The notes below the pieces were generated by a model. The model did no database searches. It was not told the DNA's origin and saw only the letters and a program-made list of their open reading frames with translations. A stretch of 64,000 nucleotides of DNA. Origin: Flaviflexus huanghaiensis (lineage in GTDB: Bacteria; Actinomycetota; Actinomycetes; Actinomycetales; Actinomycetaceae). The position numbers and the translations under genes are program-made. The stretch lies in NCBI RefSeq assembly GCF_014118685.1, contig NZ_JACFAK010000006.1:1-64000 (forward strand), given 5' to 3'. The number at the start of each line of letters is the position of its first letter. The first letter of the stretch is position 1. Positions 21,550 through 29,302 of this stretch are shown here, in pieces.

Positions 21550-23043
21550 TCAGGGTCCGAGGCACCCCTCAAGCTCGTCCATGACACTCATGTCGGGACC
21601 TGCGGATGAGGCGACGGCCGCAGCATTGATGATCGTACCGATGAGGGAAACGCTCCACCCCGAGCTGTCTTCGAGAACCGAGAAGGCAAACAGCGGCGCA
21701 TCCCTGTCAAACATCGAGACATCGATCGGGTCACATGCTCCGACGGTTAGCTGCCCATCATCGAGAATGATCTCCATCGCCTGGCCAGTGATGAATGGGT
21801 TCGTGCGGAGCGTGAGCGACGAGACAACGCTGAGGGCCGAACGGTCGGAAACGTCGATGGTCGTTGTCGTGATGTGTGACAGCGTGACAAGGTCGCCGAA
21901 GCTGAGCTCTTGTATTTGCGGCATTGCCGAGAGGTAGAGCATGAGGCCAAGGCCGCGATGTTCCGCGGCAGGTAGATGACCGATCGCATCATCGAGGGGT
22001 TTGTCGGACAGGGCGTCAACGAACTGCTCGACCGCCTCGTCTGGCGAGCGGTACCGCTGCGGTGAGTACAGGGTGAAGTCTCCGTTGCGCTGGATGAACT
22101 CCTGCCTCGCGTCCGCATCCGTGAAGTACTCGGTGTTCGTTTGGGCGGCGACCGAGCCGGCGAGCGAGATGTACCAGCCCTTCTCTTCGACGGTCATGAG
22201 GATGAGGGGCTCGGCTTCGGTAAAGTCGCGAGAGTACGACGTCTCGCCACCTTTCAGCTCCCGCTCAATATCCTTGGCGAGCTCTTCTGTGTTCGCGACT
22301 CCGAAGATGTCGTCAAGCTGTTCATCCGAGTACGGCTCCGTCACGATGTCGGCGGTGATCTGTGCGAAGCCCTCAACGTCTACGATGTCAACGCTAATCG
22401 ACCCTTCGGTCACGACAGCCGCCGTCATCGACTCTGTCATCGCCACCTCCTCGACCGCGTCGACAGTCATCGTCTGTTCGATGACCTCCGCGTACCGCTC
22501 GAGGTTCGCCCTTATGTCGTCGTAGACGCTGTCTTCTCCTATGTCCGCGTCCGCCGGGGCGTAACGCAGGGCGAGGAGGGACAGGGAGGACACATGGTCT
22601 TGCTCTGCTGGGGAGATCGAATCGAGAGCGTTCGGTAGCTCGCCGTTCATCGCGTCGACGAACCTCGTCACCGCCTTGTCCGGGGTCGGGGCGCCCTCTC
22701 CAGCGGTCGCCGAGCGGTCCGCGCCCCACCACACACCGAGCGCGATGAGAAGAACGACGACAGTGGCGAGCGTACCGACGATAATCGCTGTTCTGCCTGA
22801 GCCGGTGCGCCCATAGCCGTTCTCGGGGACTGTGGCGATTGGCACCCGCGGATCGGTGTACCCCGGTCCAAACCCCGCCCCTGCGGGCTGGTCGGGGCCG
22901 CCGACGTTTCCTGTCCAGGCCACCCCGTCTGGGCCTGGACTAGCCGGGCCCTGCATCGAGCCGTCGATGTCGCGCTTGCGCGGATCTTCGTGCTGGTCAG
23001 GGAATTGGTCGTTGTCGCGATCATCGCTACTCATGGAAATCAT
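21550..23043 (-). CDS. Unknown single-pass membrane protein with an internally duplicated extracellular domain
   Basis: No family recognised. A disordered Gly/Pro/Asp-rich cytosolic N-terminus (1-84) is followed by one membrane helix (about 85-106) and an acidic extracellular part to residue 497. Two repeats are visible: DKAVTRFVDAMNGELPNALD (from 122) matches DEAVEQFVDALSDKPLDDAI (from 335), and PLILMTVEEKGWYISLAGS in the first unit matches PLFAFSVLEDSSGWSVSLIG near the end. Each unit therefore spans about 160-210 residues. Two Cys occur near the C-terminus. The layout resembles actinobacterial envelope proteins with NTF2-like extracellular domains, but that is a guess. ATG at 23034 is an alternative start. 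It sits 70 bp upstream of pgi and divergent from pfk. Confidence 0.75.
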   Translation of the reverse strand: MISMSSDDRDNDQFPDQHEDPRKRDIDGSMQGPASPGPDGVAWTGNVGGPDQPAGAGFGPGYTDPRVPIATVPENGYGRTGSGRTAIIVGTLATVVVLLIALGVWWGADRSATAGEGAPTPDKAVTRFVDAMNGELPNALDSISPAEQDHVSSLSLLALRYAPADADIGEDSVYDDIRANLERYAEVIEQTMTVDAVEEVAMTESMTAAVVTEGSISVDIVDVEGFAQITADIVTEPYSDEQLDDIFGVANTEELAKDIERELKGGETSYSRDFTEAEPLILMTVEEKGWYISLAGSVAAQTNTEYFTDADARQEFIQRNGDFTLYSPQRYRSPDEAVEQFVDALSDKPLDDAIGHLPAAEHRGLGLMLYLSAMPQIQELSFGDLVTLSHITTTTIDVSDRSALSVVSSLTLRTNPFITGQAMEIILDDGQLTVGACDPIDVSMFDRDAPLFAFSVLEDSSGWSVSLIGTIINAAAVASSAGPDMSVMDELEGCLGP

Positions 23044-23206
23044 TATCGCCCAGGTCAGGGCGGCTATGGAACCGAATCGTCACGTCCGTCTCCGCCCGGA
23101 CCTGCGGTGACGTTTATCAGCCATGGCATGCCCGGCTCATTGAGTCGCTCAAAAAGCCGTCGTCTCGCTCGTCGAACGTCGCACACACGGCCTCTCATCG
23201 TGAACA

Positions 23207-25459
23207 ATGGAACATATGGAACAAGTGAAGATTGCCGTTCTGACATCGGGCGGCGACGCCCCGGGGATGAATGCCATTGTCCGCGCTGTCGTCCGCACCG
23301 CTCTCCACGAGGGTGCCCGACCATTCGCCATCCGCGAGGGCTGGAAGGGGACTGTCGAGGGCGGTGATCTCATCCGTGAAATGTCATGGGGTGATGTTTC
23401 GAACATCCTTAACCGTGGCGGAACGATCATCGGCACCGCTCGCTCCGACCGTTTCCGGCAGCGGGAGGGGATGCTGGCTGCAGCGAAGAACCTCGTGACG
23501 CTCGGCATCGACCACCTCGTCGCCATCGGCGGTGACGGTACCCTGACCGGCACCAATGAGCTCAAGAACCAGTGGTCCTCGCTCCTCGCTGAGCTTGTCG
23601 AGAAGGGCGAGATCGACGAGGAGACCGCTGACCGTCATCCGACGCTGAGGGTCGCCGGGGTCGTCGGCTCAATCGACAACGACCTTGTCGGAACCGATAT
23701 GACCGTTGGCGCCGATTCGGCGCTTCACCGGATTATTGATGCGATCGACGCTATCTCGTCGACTGCCGAGTCTCACCGCAGGTCGTTCGTCATCGAGGTC
23801 ATGGGCCGGCACTGCGGCTATCTCGCCCTCATGAGCGCGATCGCGGGCGGTTGTGACTACGTCTTTGTCCCGGAGATGCCGCCCGCCGACGGCTGGGAGG
23901 ACGACATGTGCGCCGTTCTCAAAGCCGGTCGGGAGGCTGGCCGGCGGGACTCCATCATCATCGTGGCCGAAGGTGCGACGGATCGCCGGGGCGAACGAAT
24001 CACGTCAACCCGGGTTGCGCAGGCCCTCGAAGAGGGACTTGGCGAAGAAGCCCGCGTCACCCTCCTCGGACACGTCCAGCGCGGCGGCCCACCATCCGCC
24101 TACGATCGGTGGATGCCGACCCTGCTCGGGTACACGGCCGCCCTCGAACTTCTGCGCAACAACGCCGATCCGGTCGTCATCGGAACGCGCCGGAACCGAC
24201 TTGTCCGCCTGCCGCTCATGAAGGCCGTCGAGGACACGCGTGCGGTCAAGACATTCACGGCAGAGGGCGACTACAGGCGTGCTATTCAGGCACGAGGATC
24301 CTCGTACGCGGAAATGATTGACGTCTTCTCGACCATCGCCTCCCCCGTTCCGACGAATAACTCGACAGGCGGTCGACGTCGGATAGCGATCGTCCACGTC
24401 GGCGGCCTCGCGCCCGGAATGAATGTCGCCGCACGTGCGGCCGTCCGGTTCGGGATTGACCGCGGCTATGACATGGTCGGAATTCAAAACGGCCTTCCGG
24501 GACTTGTCAACGGGGAACTTATCCCTCTCTCATGGTCGGACGTCGATTCCTGGTCCGGGCTCGGGGGTGCCGAACTTGGCACGCGCAGGACGATCCCACC
24601 GGTCGAAGATTTCCAGGAGATGAGCCGCGCCCTCGTCGAGCATAGGATCGACGGTCTTATGATCATCGGCGGACTCAAGGGATATGAGGCGGCTGCGTTG
24701 ATGAAGGAGGAGCGCCGGCGCTTCCCAGCATTCCGGATTCCCATCATGTGTGTGCCCGCCTCGATCGACAACAACCTCCCTGCTTCCGAGCTGTCGATCG
24801 GCGCGGACACCGCCATCAACACGAACGTCGAGGTGCTCGATCGGATTAAGCAGTCCGCGTCGGCCTCGCGTCGCTGTTTCGTCGCGGAAGTCATGGGCCG
24901 CAATGCGGGTTATCTCGCCCTCATGTCCGCGATCGCGGGCGGAGCAGAACAGGTGTATCTCGCCGAAACCGGTATCTCGCTCAAACAGCTCGAAATCGAC
25001 ACGAAGGTCATGATCAATGCTTTCGAGACGGGCCGCCGACTCTACCTTGTCGTCCGCAACGAGTACGCATCCCAGCACTACACGACCGATTTCCTTGTCC
25101 GACTTTTCGAGGCCGAGGGCAGGGACCTGTTCGATGTGCGCCAGGCCATCATCGGCCACCAGCAGCAGGGCGGTAACCCCTCCCCCTTCGACAGATTGCT
25201 CGCGGTTCGTCTCGTCAAGAGTGCCATGGAAAAGCTCGATGCCCTCGTCGTGCAGGGACGGGACGACTGCGCCTATACCGGCATGGTCGAGGGGCACATC
25301 GTGTGCAATCCGCTGACAAGGATGGAGGAACAGTGGGATCCGGTCACGCGCCTGCCGCGGGACCAGTGGTGGCTAGGGTTGCAGGAGCCTGCCCACATCG
25401 TCTCCAATCCCCACCACAGCTACCCCGCTCACGTGCTCCCGATCGTCCAGGAGGCGTAA
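23207..25459 (+). CDS. pfkA: 6-phosphofructokinase, tandem-fused (eukaryote-like double-length)
   Basis: Commits fructose-6-phosphate to glycolysis. The 750 residues comprise two PFK domains. The N-half is complete: GGDAPGMN (15-22), GGDGT (108-112; Gly at 111 indicates ATP rather than pyrophosphate), SIDND (155-159, base Asp157), MGRHCG (199-204) and GHVQRGGPPSAYDR (288-301). The C-half (from about 390) keeps the fold but reads GGLKG (488-492) and SIDNN (519-523), losing Mg/ATP-binding residues, and GHQQQGGNPSPFDR (650-663), with Gln where Arg is usual. This mirrors eukaryotic PFK, where the C-half is regulatory. ATG at 23216 is a possible alternative start. Confidence 0.93.
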   Translation: MEHMEQVKIAVLTSGGDAPGMNAIVRAVVRTALHEGARPFAIREGWKGTVEGGDLIREMSWGDVSNILNRGGTIIGTARSDRFRQREGMLAAAKNLVTLGIDHLVAIGGDGTLTGTNELKNQWSSLLAELVEKGEIDEETADRHPTLRVAGVVGSIDNDLVGTDMTVGADSALHRIIDAIDAISSTAESHRRSFVIEVMGRHCGYLALMSAIAGGCDYVFVPEMPPADGWEDDMCAVLKAGREAGRRDSIIIVAEGATDRRGERITSTRVAQALEEGLGEEARVTLLGHVQRGGPPSAYDRWMPTLLGYTAALELLRNNADPVVIGTRRNRLVRLPLMKAVEDTRAVKTFTAEGDYRRAIQARGSSYAEMIDVFSTIASPVPTNNSTGGRRRIAIVHVGGLAPGMNVAARAAVRFGIDRGYDMVGIQNGLPGLVNGELIPLSWSDVDSWSGLGGAELGTRRTIPPVEDFQEMSRALVEHRIDGLMIIGGLKGYEAAALMKEERRRFPAFRIPIMCVPASIDNNLPASELSIGADTAINTNVEVLDRIKQSASASRRCFVAEVMGRNAGYLALMSAIAGGAEQVYLAETGISLKQLEIDTKVMINAFETGRRLYLVVRNEYASQHYTTDFLVRLFEAEGRDLFDVRQAIIGHQQQGGNPSPFDRLLAVRLVKSAMEKLDALVVQGRDDCAYTGMVEGHIVCNPLTRMEEQWDPVTRLPRDQWWLGLQEPAHIVSNPHHSYPAHVLPIVQEA

Positions 25460-25470
25460 AGGACCGCCGG

Positions 25471-26121
25471 TCAGACAATCCTGCGGGCCGCCGCCCAGCG
25501 AGCGAGCTCGTGCCTGTTTGACAGCTGGAGCTTGCGGAGCACGGCCGACACGTGGGTTTCGACGGTTTTGATGGAGATGTAAAGCTCGCTGGCAACCTCT
25601 TTGTATGCCATGCCGCGCGCGATGAGGCGCATGACCTCCTGCTCGCGAGCAGTCAGCCGGTCAAGTTCATCGTCCCGGTCGGCGACATCACCGGAGCCCG
25701 CGCCGAACGCGTCGAGGACGAATCCGGCGAGCCGTGCCGAGAATGCTGCATCCCCATCCGCCACCCTCCGCAGGGCGTCGGCGAGCTTCTCCCCCGTCAC
25801 ATCCTTCGTCACGTAACCGCGGGCGCCGGCGCGGACGACAGCAACGACATCTCGGGCTGCGTCTGAGACGGAAATGGCAAGGAACTTCGTGCCCGGGTAG
25901 AGGTCGGCGCAGGCGCGGACGACTTCCGCGCCCCCTCCGCCGCTGCCGCCCGGCATGTGAACGTCGAGAAGGACGACATCGGGCGTGAGCTCGTGGGTGA
26001 GCGCGATCGCTGAGTCGACGTCGTGGGCTTGCCCAACAATGTCGAAACCGCCGACGCGGGCGAGCTCACCAACCATGCCCGCCCGTGCGAGCGGATGATC
26101 GTCGACGATGATGACTCTCAT
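25471..26121 (-). CDS. Response regulator, NarL/LuxR family
   Basis: Two-component DNA-binding regulator of 216 residues. Receiver domain with acidic pair Asp7-Asp8, phospho-acceptor Asp53 (LLDVHMP) and Lys106 (GYVTKD). The output domain (about 148-216) has the LuxR-type helix-turn-helix LTAREQEVMRLIARG with SIKTVETHVSAVLRKL. Its ATG overlaps the kinase stop by 4 bases, so it is the partner of the PspC-domain kinase just upstream. It converges on pfkA with 11 bases between. Confidence 0.93.
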   Translation of the reverse strand: MRVIIVDDHPLARAGMVGELARVGGFDIVGQAHDVDSAIALTHELTPDVVLLDVHMPGGSGGGGAEVVRACADLYPGTKFLAISVSDAARDVVAVVRAGARGYVTKDVTGEKLADALRRVADGDAAFSARLAGFVLDAFGAGSGDVADRDDELDRLTAREQEVMRLIARGMAYKEVASELYISIKTVETHVSAVLRKLQLSNRHELARWAAARRIV

Positions 26122-27260
26122 GATTGACCTCGCGGGATTCTCATGTGGACCTCTGTGCCGGGACTGCGTCTCTTGATTGTCGCAGTTCCACCGTGCCTGT
26201 GGGTGCGGCCGAGAATGGAATCACGCACTCCGTGCCGATCGCTCGGAATCTCGACCATGTCAAACCCCTCACCATGGTCGCGGATGAAGACATCAGTCGC
26301 ATCCTTCGAGAACTCCGCATAGACGGACACAGGTGGCGCGCCGTGTCGGACCGCGTTGACGACAGCCTCCCGGCATGCGGCAAGCAGGGCCGTGCTGTGA
26401 ATATCGCGCTCCCCATCGCCGACGGCAACGAAGTCGACGTCGACCCCATAGAGGTCCTCGACCTCACCAATCATCGTCCTCAATGAGTCCGGTAAGGAGG
26501 CCTCGTCGCGGTGGGATCCATACAACCATGTGCGTAGCTGACGCTCCTGAACGCGCGCGAGCCGCGTGACGGTCGCAGGGTCAGACGCCGATGTGCGAAT
26601 GAGAGTGAGCGTCTGGAGGACAGAATCGTGCAGGTGTGCGGCGATATCGGCCCTGGCTGCCTCGGAGGCGCTCTCCCTCCGCGCCGCATCGAGTTCGCGC
26701 AGCATGCGGGCGCCGGCGGGCCACATGGCGAGCGCGGCGATGACGAGAACGCCGAGGGCAACGACGACAGATGTCAGCATCGTCTGCGGGTCCTCGTCGC
26801 GCACCGCGAAGATGAGAACGCCGATGACAAGAAGCGAAATGCCGGAAATGAAACGGATGAGCTGGACGCGCACGGAACTGCCGCCGATATTCGTCCACGC
26901 GAGCGCCGCTCCCGCCACAAGGCAGATGATCGAGATGACAACACCGGCAGAGATCGTCAGGAGGGACTGGAACACAACGAGAGCGACCGCGGTGACGGCA
27001 GCGAGGATGGCGAACGCGAGAAGGCGGGCCCGAGGGCTCGGGGCGAATCTCGGACCCACCCTGTCCGGGACGTCCTCAGAGGCCGACACAGAGATCGTCA
27101 GCCACAAGTAGATGAGGACGCCTGAAAAGCGCGCGAAGCCGAGAAGAAGGAAAATGCCCCGGATGATCCACACGTTGACATTGATGTGGTCCGACACGCC
27201 CTGACACACTCCGGTGATGATGCGCCCCGACTGGGGCCTGCGCAGGGGGTAGCGGTCCAT
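26118..27260 (-). CDS. Histidine kinase with N-terminal PspC domain
   Basis: Membrane sensor kinase of 380 residues. The N-terminus (about 1-62) is a PspC domain with the sequence SGRIITGVCQGVSDHINVNV. Several further hydrophobic helices follow (about 80-180). Then come the HisKA_3 dimerisation helix with His211 in AAHLHDSVLQTL and a HATPase_c domain (N-box REAVVNAVRHG, G-box DHGEGFDM). PspC-containing kinases of this type sense envelope or membrane stress in actinobacteria. It is divergent from a second PspC protein gene across 113 bp, which is the likely regulatory target. Confidence 0.92.
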   Translation of the reverse strand: MDRYPLRRPQSGRIITGVCQGVSDHINVNVWIIRGIFLLLGFARFSGVLIYLWLTISVSASEDVPDRVGPRFAPSPRARLLAFAILAAVTAVALVVFQSLLTISAGVVISIICLVAGAALAWTNIGGSSVRVQLIRFISGISLLVIGVLIFAVRDEDPQTMLTSVVVALGVLVIAALAMWPAGARMLRELDAARRESASEAARADIAAHLHDSVLQTLTLIRTSASDPATVTRLARVQERQLRTWLYGSHRDEASLPDSLRTMIGEVEDLYGVDVDFVAVGDGERDIHSTALLAACREAVVNAVRHGAPPVSVYAEFSKDATDVFIRDHGEGFDMVEIPSDRHGVRDSILGRTHRHGGTATIKRRSPGTEVHMRIPRGQS

Positions 27261-27373
27261 GGCACGATCTTCGCACGACGCCGACCCTCATGGGACCCTT
27301 GACCTGCATCCTCAGGGATAGATCAGGGCTTCCCCCAGTATCCCCACCACTGCGACCGCGGGAGAATAGAGAC

Positions 27374-28678
27374 ATGACTGGAGATACTTTCTTTGACTCC
27401 ATCAGGTCACTGGGAATCCAGCGGTCTGATGACGCGCCGCTCGCCGGCGTCTCCGCGGGACTCGCGAAGCGCTGGAACGTCGACCCACTTGTTGTACGGG
27501 CCGTCTTTGTCGCCCTCGCCTTCCTCGGCGGGTCCGGCGTCACCCTTTACGCACTCGGCTGGATCTTCCTGCCCGACAGTCGTGAGCGCATCCACGCTCA
27601 GGAACCGTTCTACGGCAAGGTGTCAGCAAGCCTCGTCTTCGGCATCCTCATCGCCATCTCGTCAATGTCGTCGTTCAGCTTCGGCTTCCGCGACTTCTAT
27701 GTATTCGGACCTGTCGGAATTCTCCTGACGATCATCCTCATCATTGTCGTTGTCATCATGGCAAACAGCCGTGATTCTCGTCAGCCGCCACATACTCCGC
27801 CCGGTCCAGCTGGCGTTGCCGACGCGGATGGCGAGAGCGCCGCCGCCCCGCAGGCCGACCCATACACCGCGCCCGATCCCCCGACTGCCGGTCCAGCGAG
27901 TAGCGGTCCTGTGACTGGCGCTCATCGCACCTGGGACTCCCCGCCACCGAACCGGCCCTGGGCCGAGGGCCCCTCACAGCAGAGTGATCGTTCGGCACTC
28001 TATGCCACCGTCGGCGAGGACATTGACAAGCCGGATGAGAGGCCGGTGTTGAGTTCGCGGGTCGTCCTTATCGCCCTCGCGCTCCTTCTCATCTTCGCTG
28101 CGGGCATTGCCCTTGCCTTCGACCGCGGATTCGGCTCGTTGAGCGGCTCCACGATCGTCATCGCCGCGTTCGGTGCCGCCGCTGTCATCCTCGGCATTAC
28201 CGTCCTCATATCCGGCATCACCGGCAGGCGCGGCGGCGGCCTCTCCGCCCTCGCCATCGTCGTTGCCGCTCTCAGCCTGCCGTCCGCTGCGCTCATCTCG
28301 GTGCCGTCGGCTGAACATCACGTCATCATGGGCGAGGCGTTCTGGTCCCCGACGTCAGCGCAGGAGGCCGAGGGCGGGTACTCCATGCTCATGGGCGCTA
28401 TCAAGGTCGACGTGACCGACCTGGACGAGGCGGAGTTCGACATCAGCGGCAGGCTCGGTGATGTCACCCTCGTCGCGAGCGACGAGCAGAAGATCGCGAT
28501 CGTCGCCGATTACGTCATCGCTGATGTGACAGGAGCGAACGGCCGCAATTCGAACTCGGGCGGAATCACCGGCGACTCCATCATCTTCGTCGGCGACATC
28601 ACCTCAGTCGATGAGGCAGACATCGTCATCAATGTCGACCTCATCGCCGGATCTTTCACACTTGAGAGGCAGTCATGA
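27374..28678 (+). CDS. PspC domain membrane protein with C-terminal LiaF-like region
   Basis: Probable effector of the divergent PspC-kinase/regulator pair. The PspC domain (about 10-65) contains LAGVSAGLAKRWNVDPLVVRAVFV, followed by membrane segments, a Pro/Ala-rich cytosolic linker, further helices (about 225-310), and a C-terminal domain of about 100 residues (MGAIKVDVTDLDEAEFDISG onward) with beta-rich character as in the LiaF/DUF4097-like family. The start at 27374 is chosen because GGGAGAA precedes it and the PspC domain begins shortly after; the frame also opens earlier at 27290. Its stop overlaps the next gene by 4 bases. Confidence 0.85.
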   Translation: MTGDTFFDSIRSLGIQRSDDAPLAGVSAGLAKRWNVDPLVVRAVFVALAFLGGSGVTLYALGWIFLPDSRERIHAQEPFYGKVSASLVFGILIAISSMSSFSFGFRDFYVFGPVGILLTIILIIVVVIMANSRDSRQPPHTPPGPAGVADADGESAAAPQADPYTAPDPPTAGPASSGPVTGAHRTWDSPPPNRPWAEGPSQQSDRSALYATVGEDIDKPDERPVLSSRVVLIALALLLIFAAGIALAFDRGFGSLSGSTIVIAAFGAAAVILGITVLISGITGRRGGGLSALAIVVAALSLPSAALISVPSAEHHVIMGEAFWSPTSAQEAEGGYSMLMGAIKVDVTDLDEAEFDISGRLGDVTLVASDEQKIAIVADYVIADVTGANGRNSNSGGITGDSIIFVGDITSVDEADIVINVDLIAGSFTLERQS

Positions 28679-29214
28679 CCAAGCAGCCCGTCGTCGGAAC
28701 AATCATCATTGGAATCCTTGTCACGATCCAGGGCTTGTGGGCGCTCGCGCTCGCCTTCAACGTGAGACTCGTGAGGGATGTCGACCCAACCACTGTCCTC
28801 GTCGCGACACTACTCGGACTGGCAGTCCTCCTCATTGTCATCGCACTCTGGCCCCGCTCAGCCAAGAAACAGACCCCTGTCGAGACACTTCGGTTCTCGC
28901 CACTGTCGGCCGAGGAAGCCCGGGTCGGAGTCACGACGAAACAGAATGTCGTAGCCGACCTCCGGTGGATAGATTCTGCCGATGCTCTAACCGTCCCGGT
29001 CGTGAGCCAGCGGGCCACGATCCTCGCCGATCCGGCCCTCCTCGCCATCCGAACATCATCACCTGACGTCAACATCGATCCCGACATGGGAATGAGAAGG
29101 GCGGGTATGGCGGGGACCCAAACCCTCTACCTTGGCCCGGGACTGTCCGACCCGTCGGAGGCTCACCTCACGGTCGATGCGGCCGCTAAGAGCGTGACGG
29201 TCAGAGCCCGCTGA
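28675..29214 (+). CDS. Small two-helix membrane protein of the PspC locus
   Basis: Not a recognised family. The 179 residues have two predicted membrane helices (about 7-30 and 40-61), then a soluble C-terminal domain of about 115 residues with alternating short hydrophobic strands and few charged clusters. It is translationally coupled (ATGA) to the PspC protein and ends at a strong hairpin, so it belongs to the same envelope-stress unit. Function unknown. Confidence 0.75.
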   Translation: MTKQPVVGTIIIGILVTIQGLWALALAFNVRLVRDVDPTTVLVATLLGLAVLLIVIALWPRSAKKQTPVETLRFSPLSAEEARVGVTTKQNVVADLRWIDSADALTVPVVSQRATILADPALLAIRTSSPDVNIDPDMGMRRAGMAGTQTLYLGPGLSDPSEAHLTVDAAAKSVTVRAR

Positions 29215-29237
29215 CCGCCCGAGCTCCACTCCGACAG

Positions 29238-29266
29238 GTCCGCCCCCTGCAGTGCAGGGGGCGGAC
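29238..29266. terminator. Bidirectional terminator hairpin
   Basis: A 14-bp perfect stem (29238-29251 with 29253-29266) with almost no loop when fully drawn. It lies between the converging PspC-locus gene (stop 29214, plus) and putA (stop 29303, minus) and can stop transcription from both sides. Confidence 0.8.
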
Positions 29267-29302
29267 GCATGTGTCATTCAGTGTCGGTCATCAACCTCGC
29301 GA

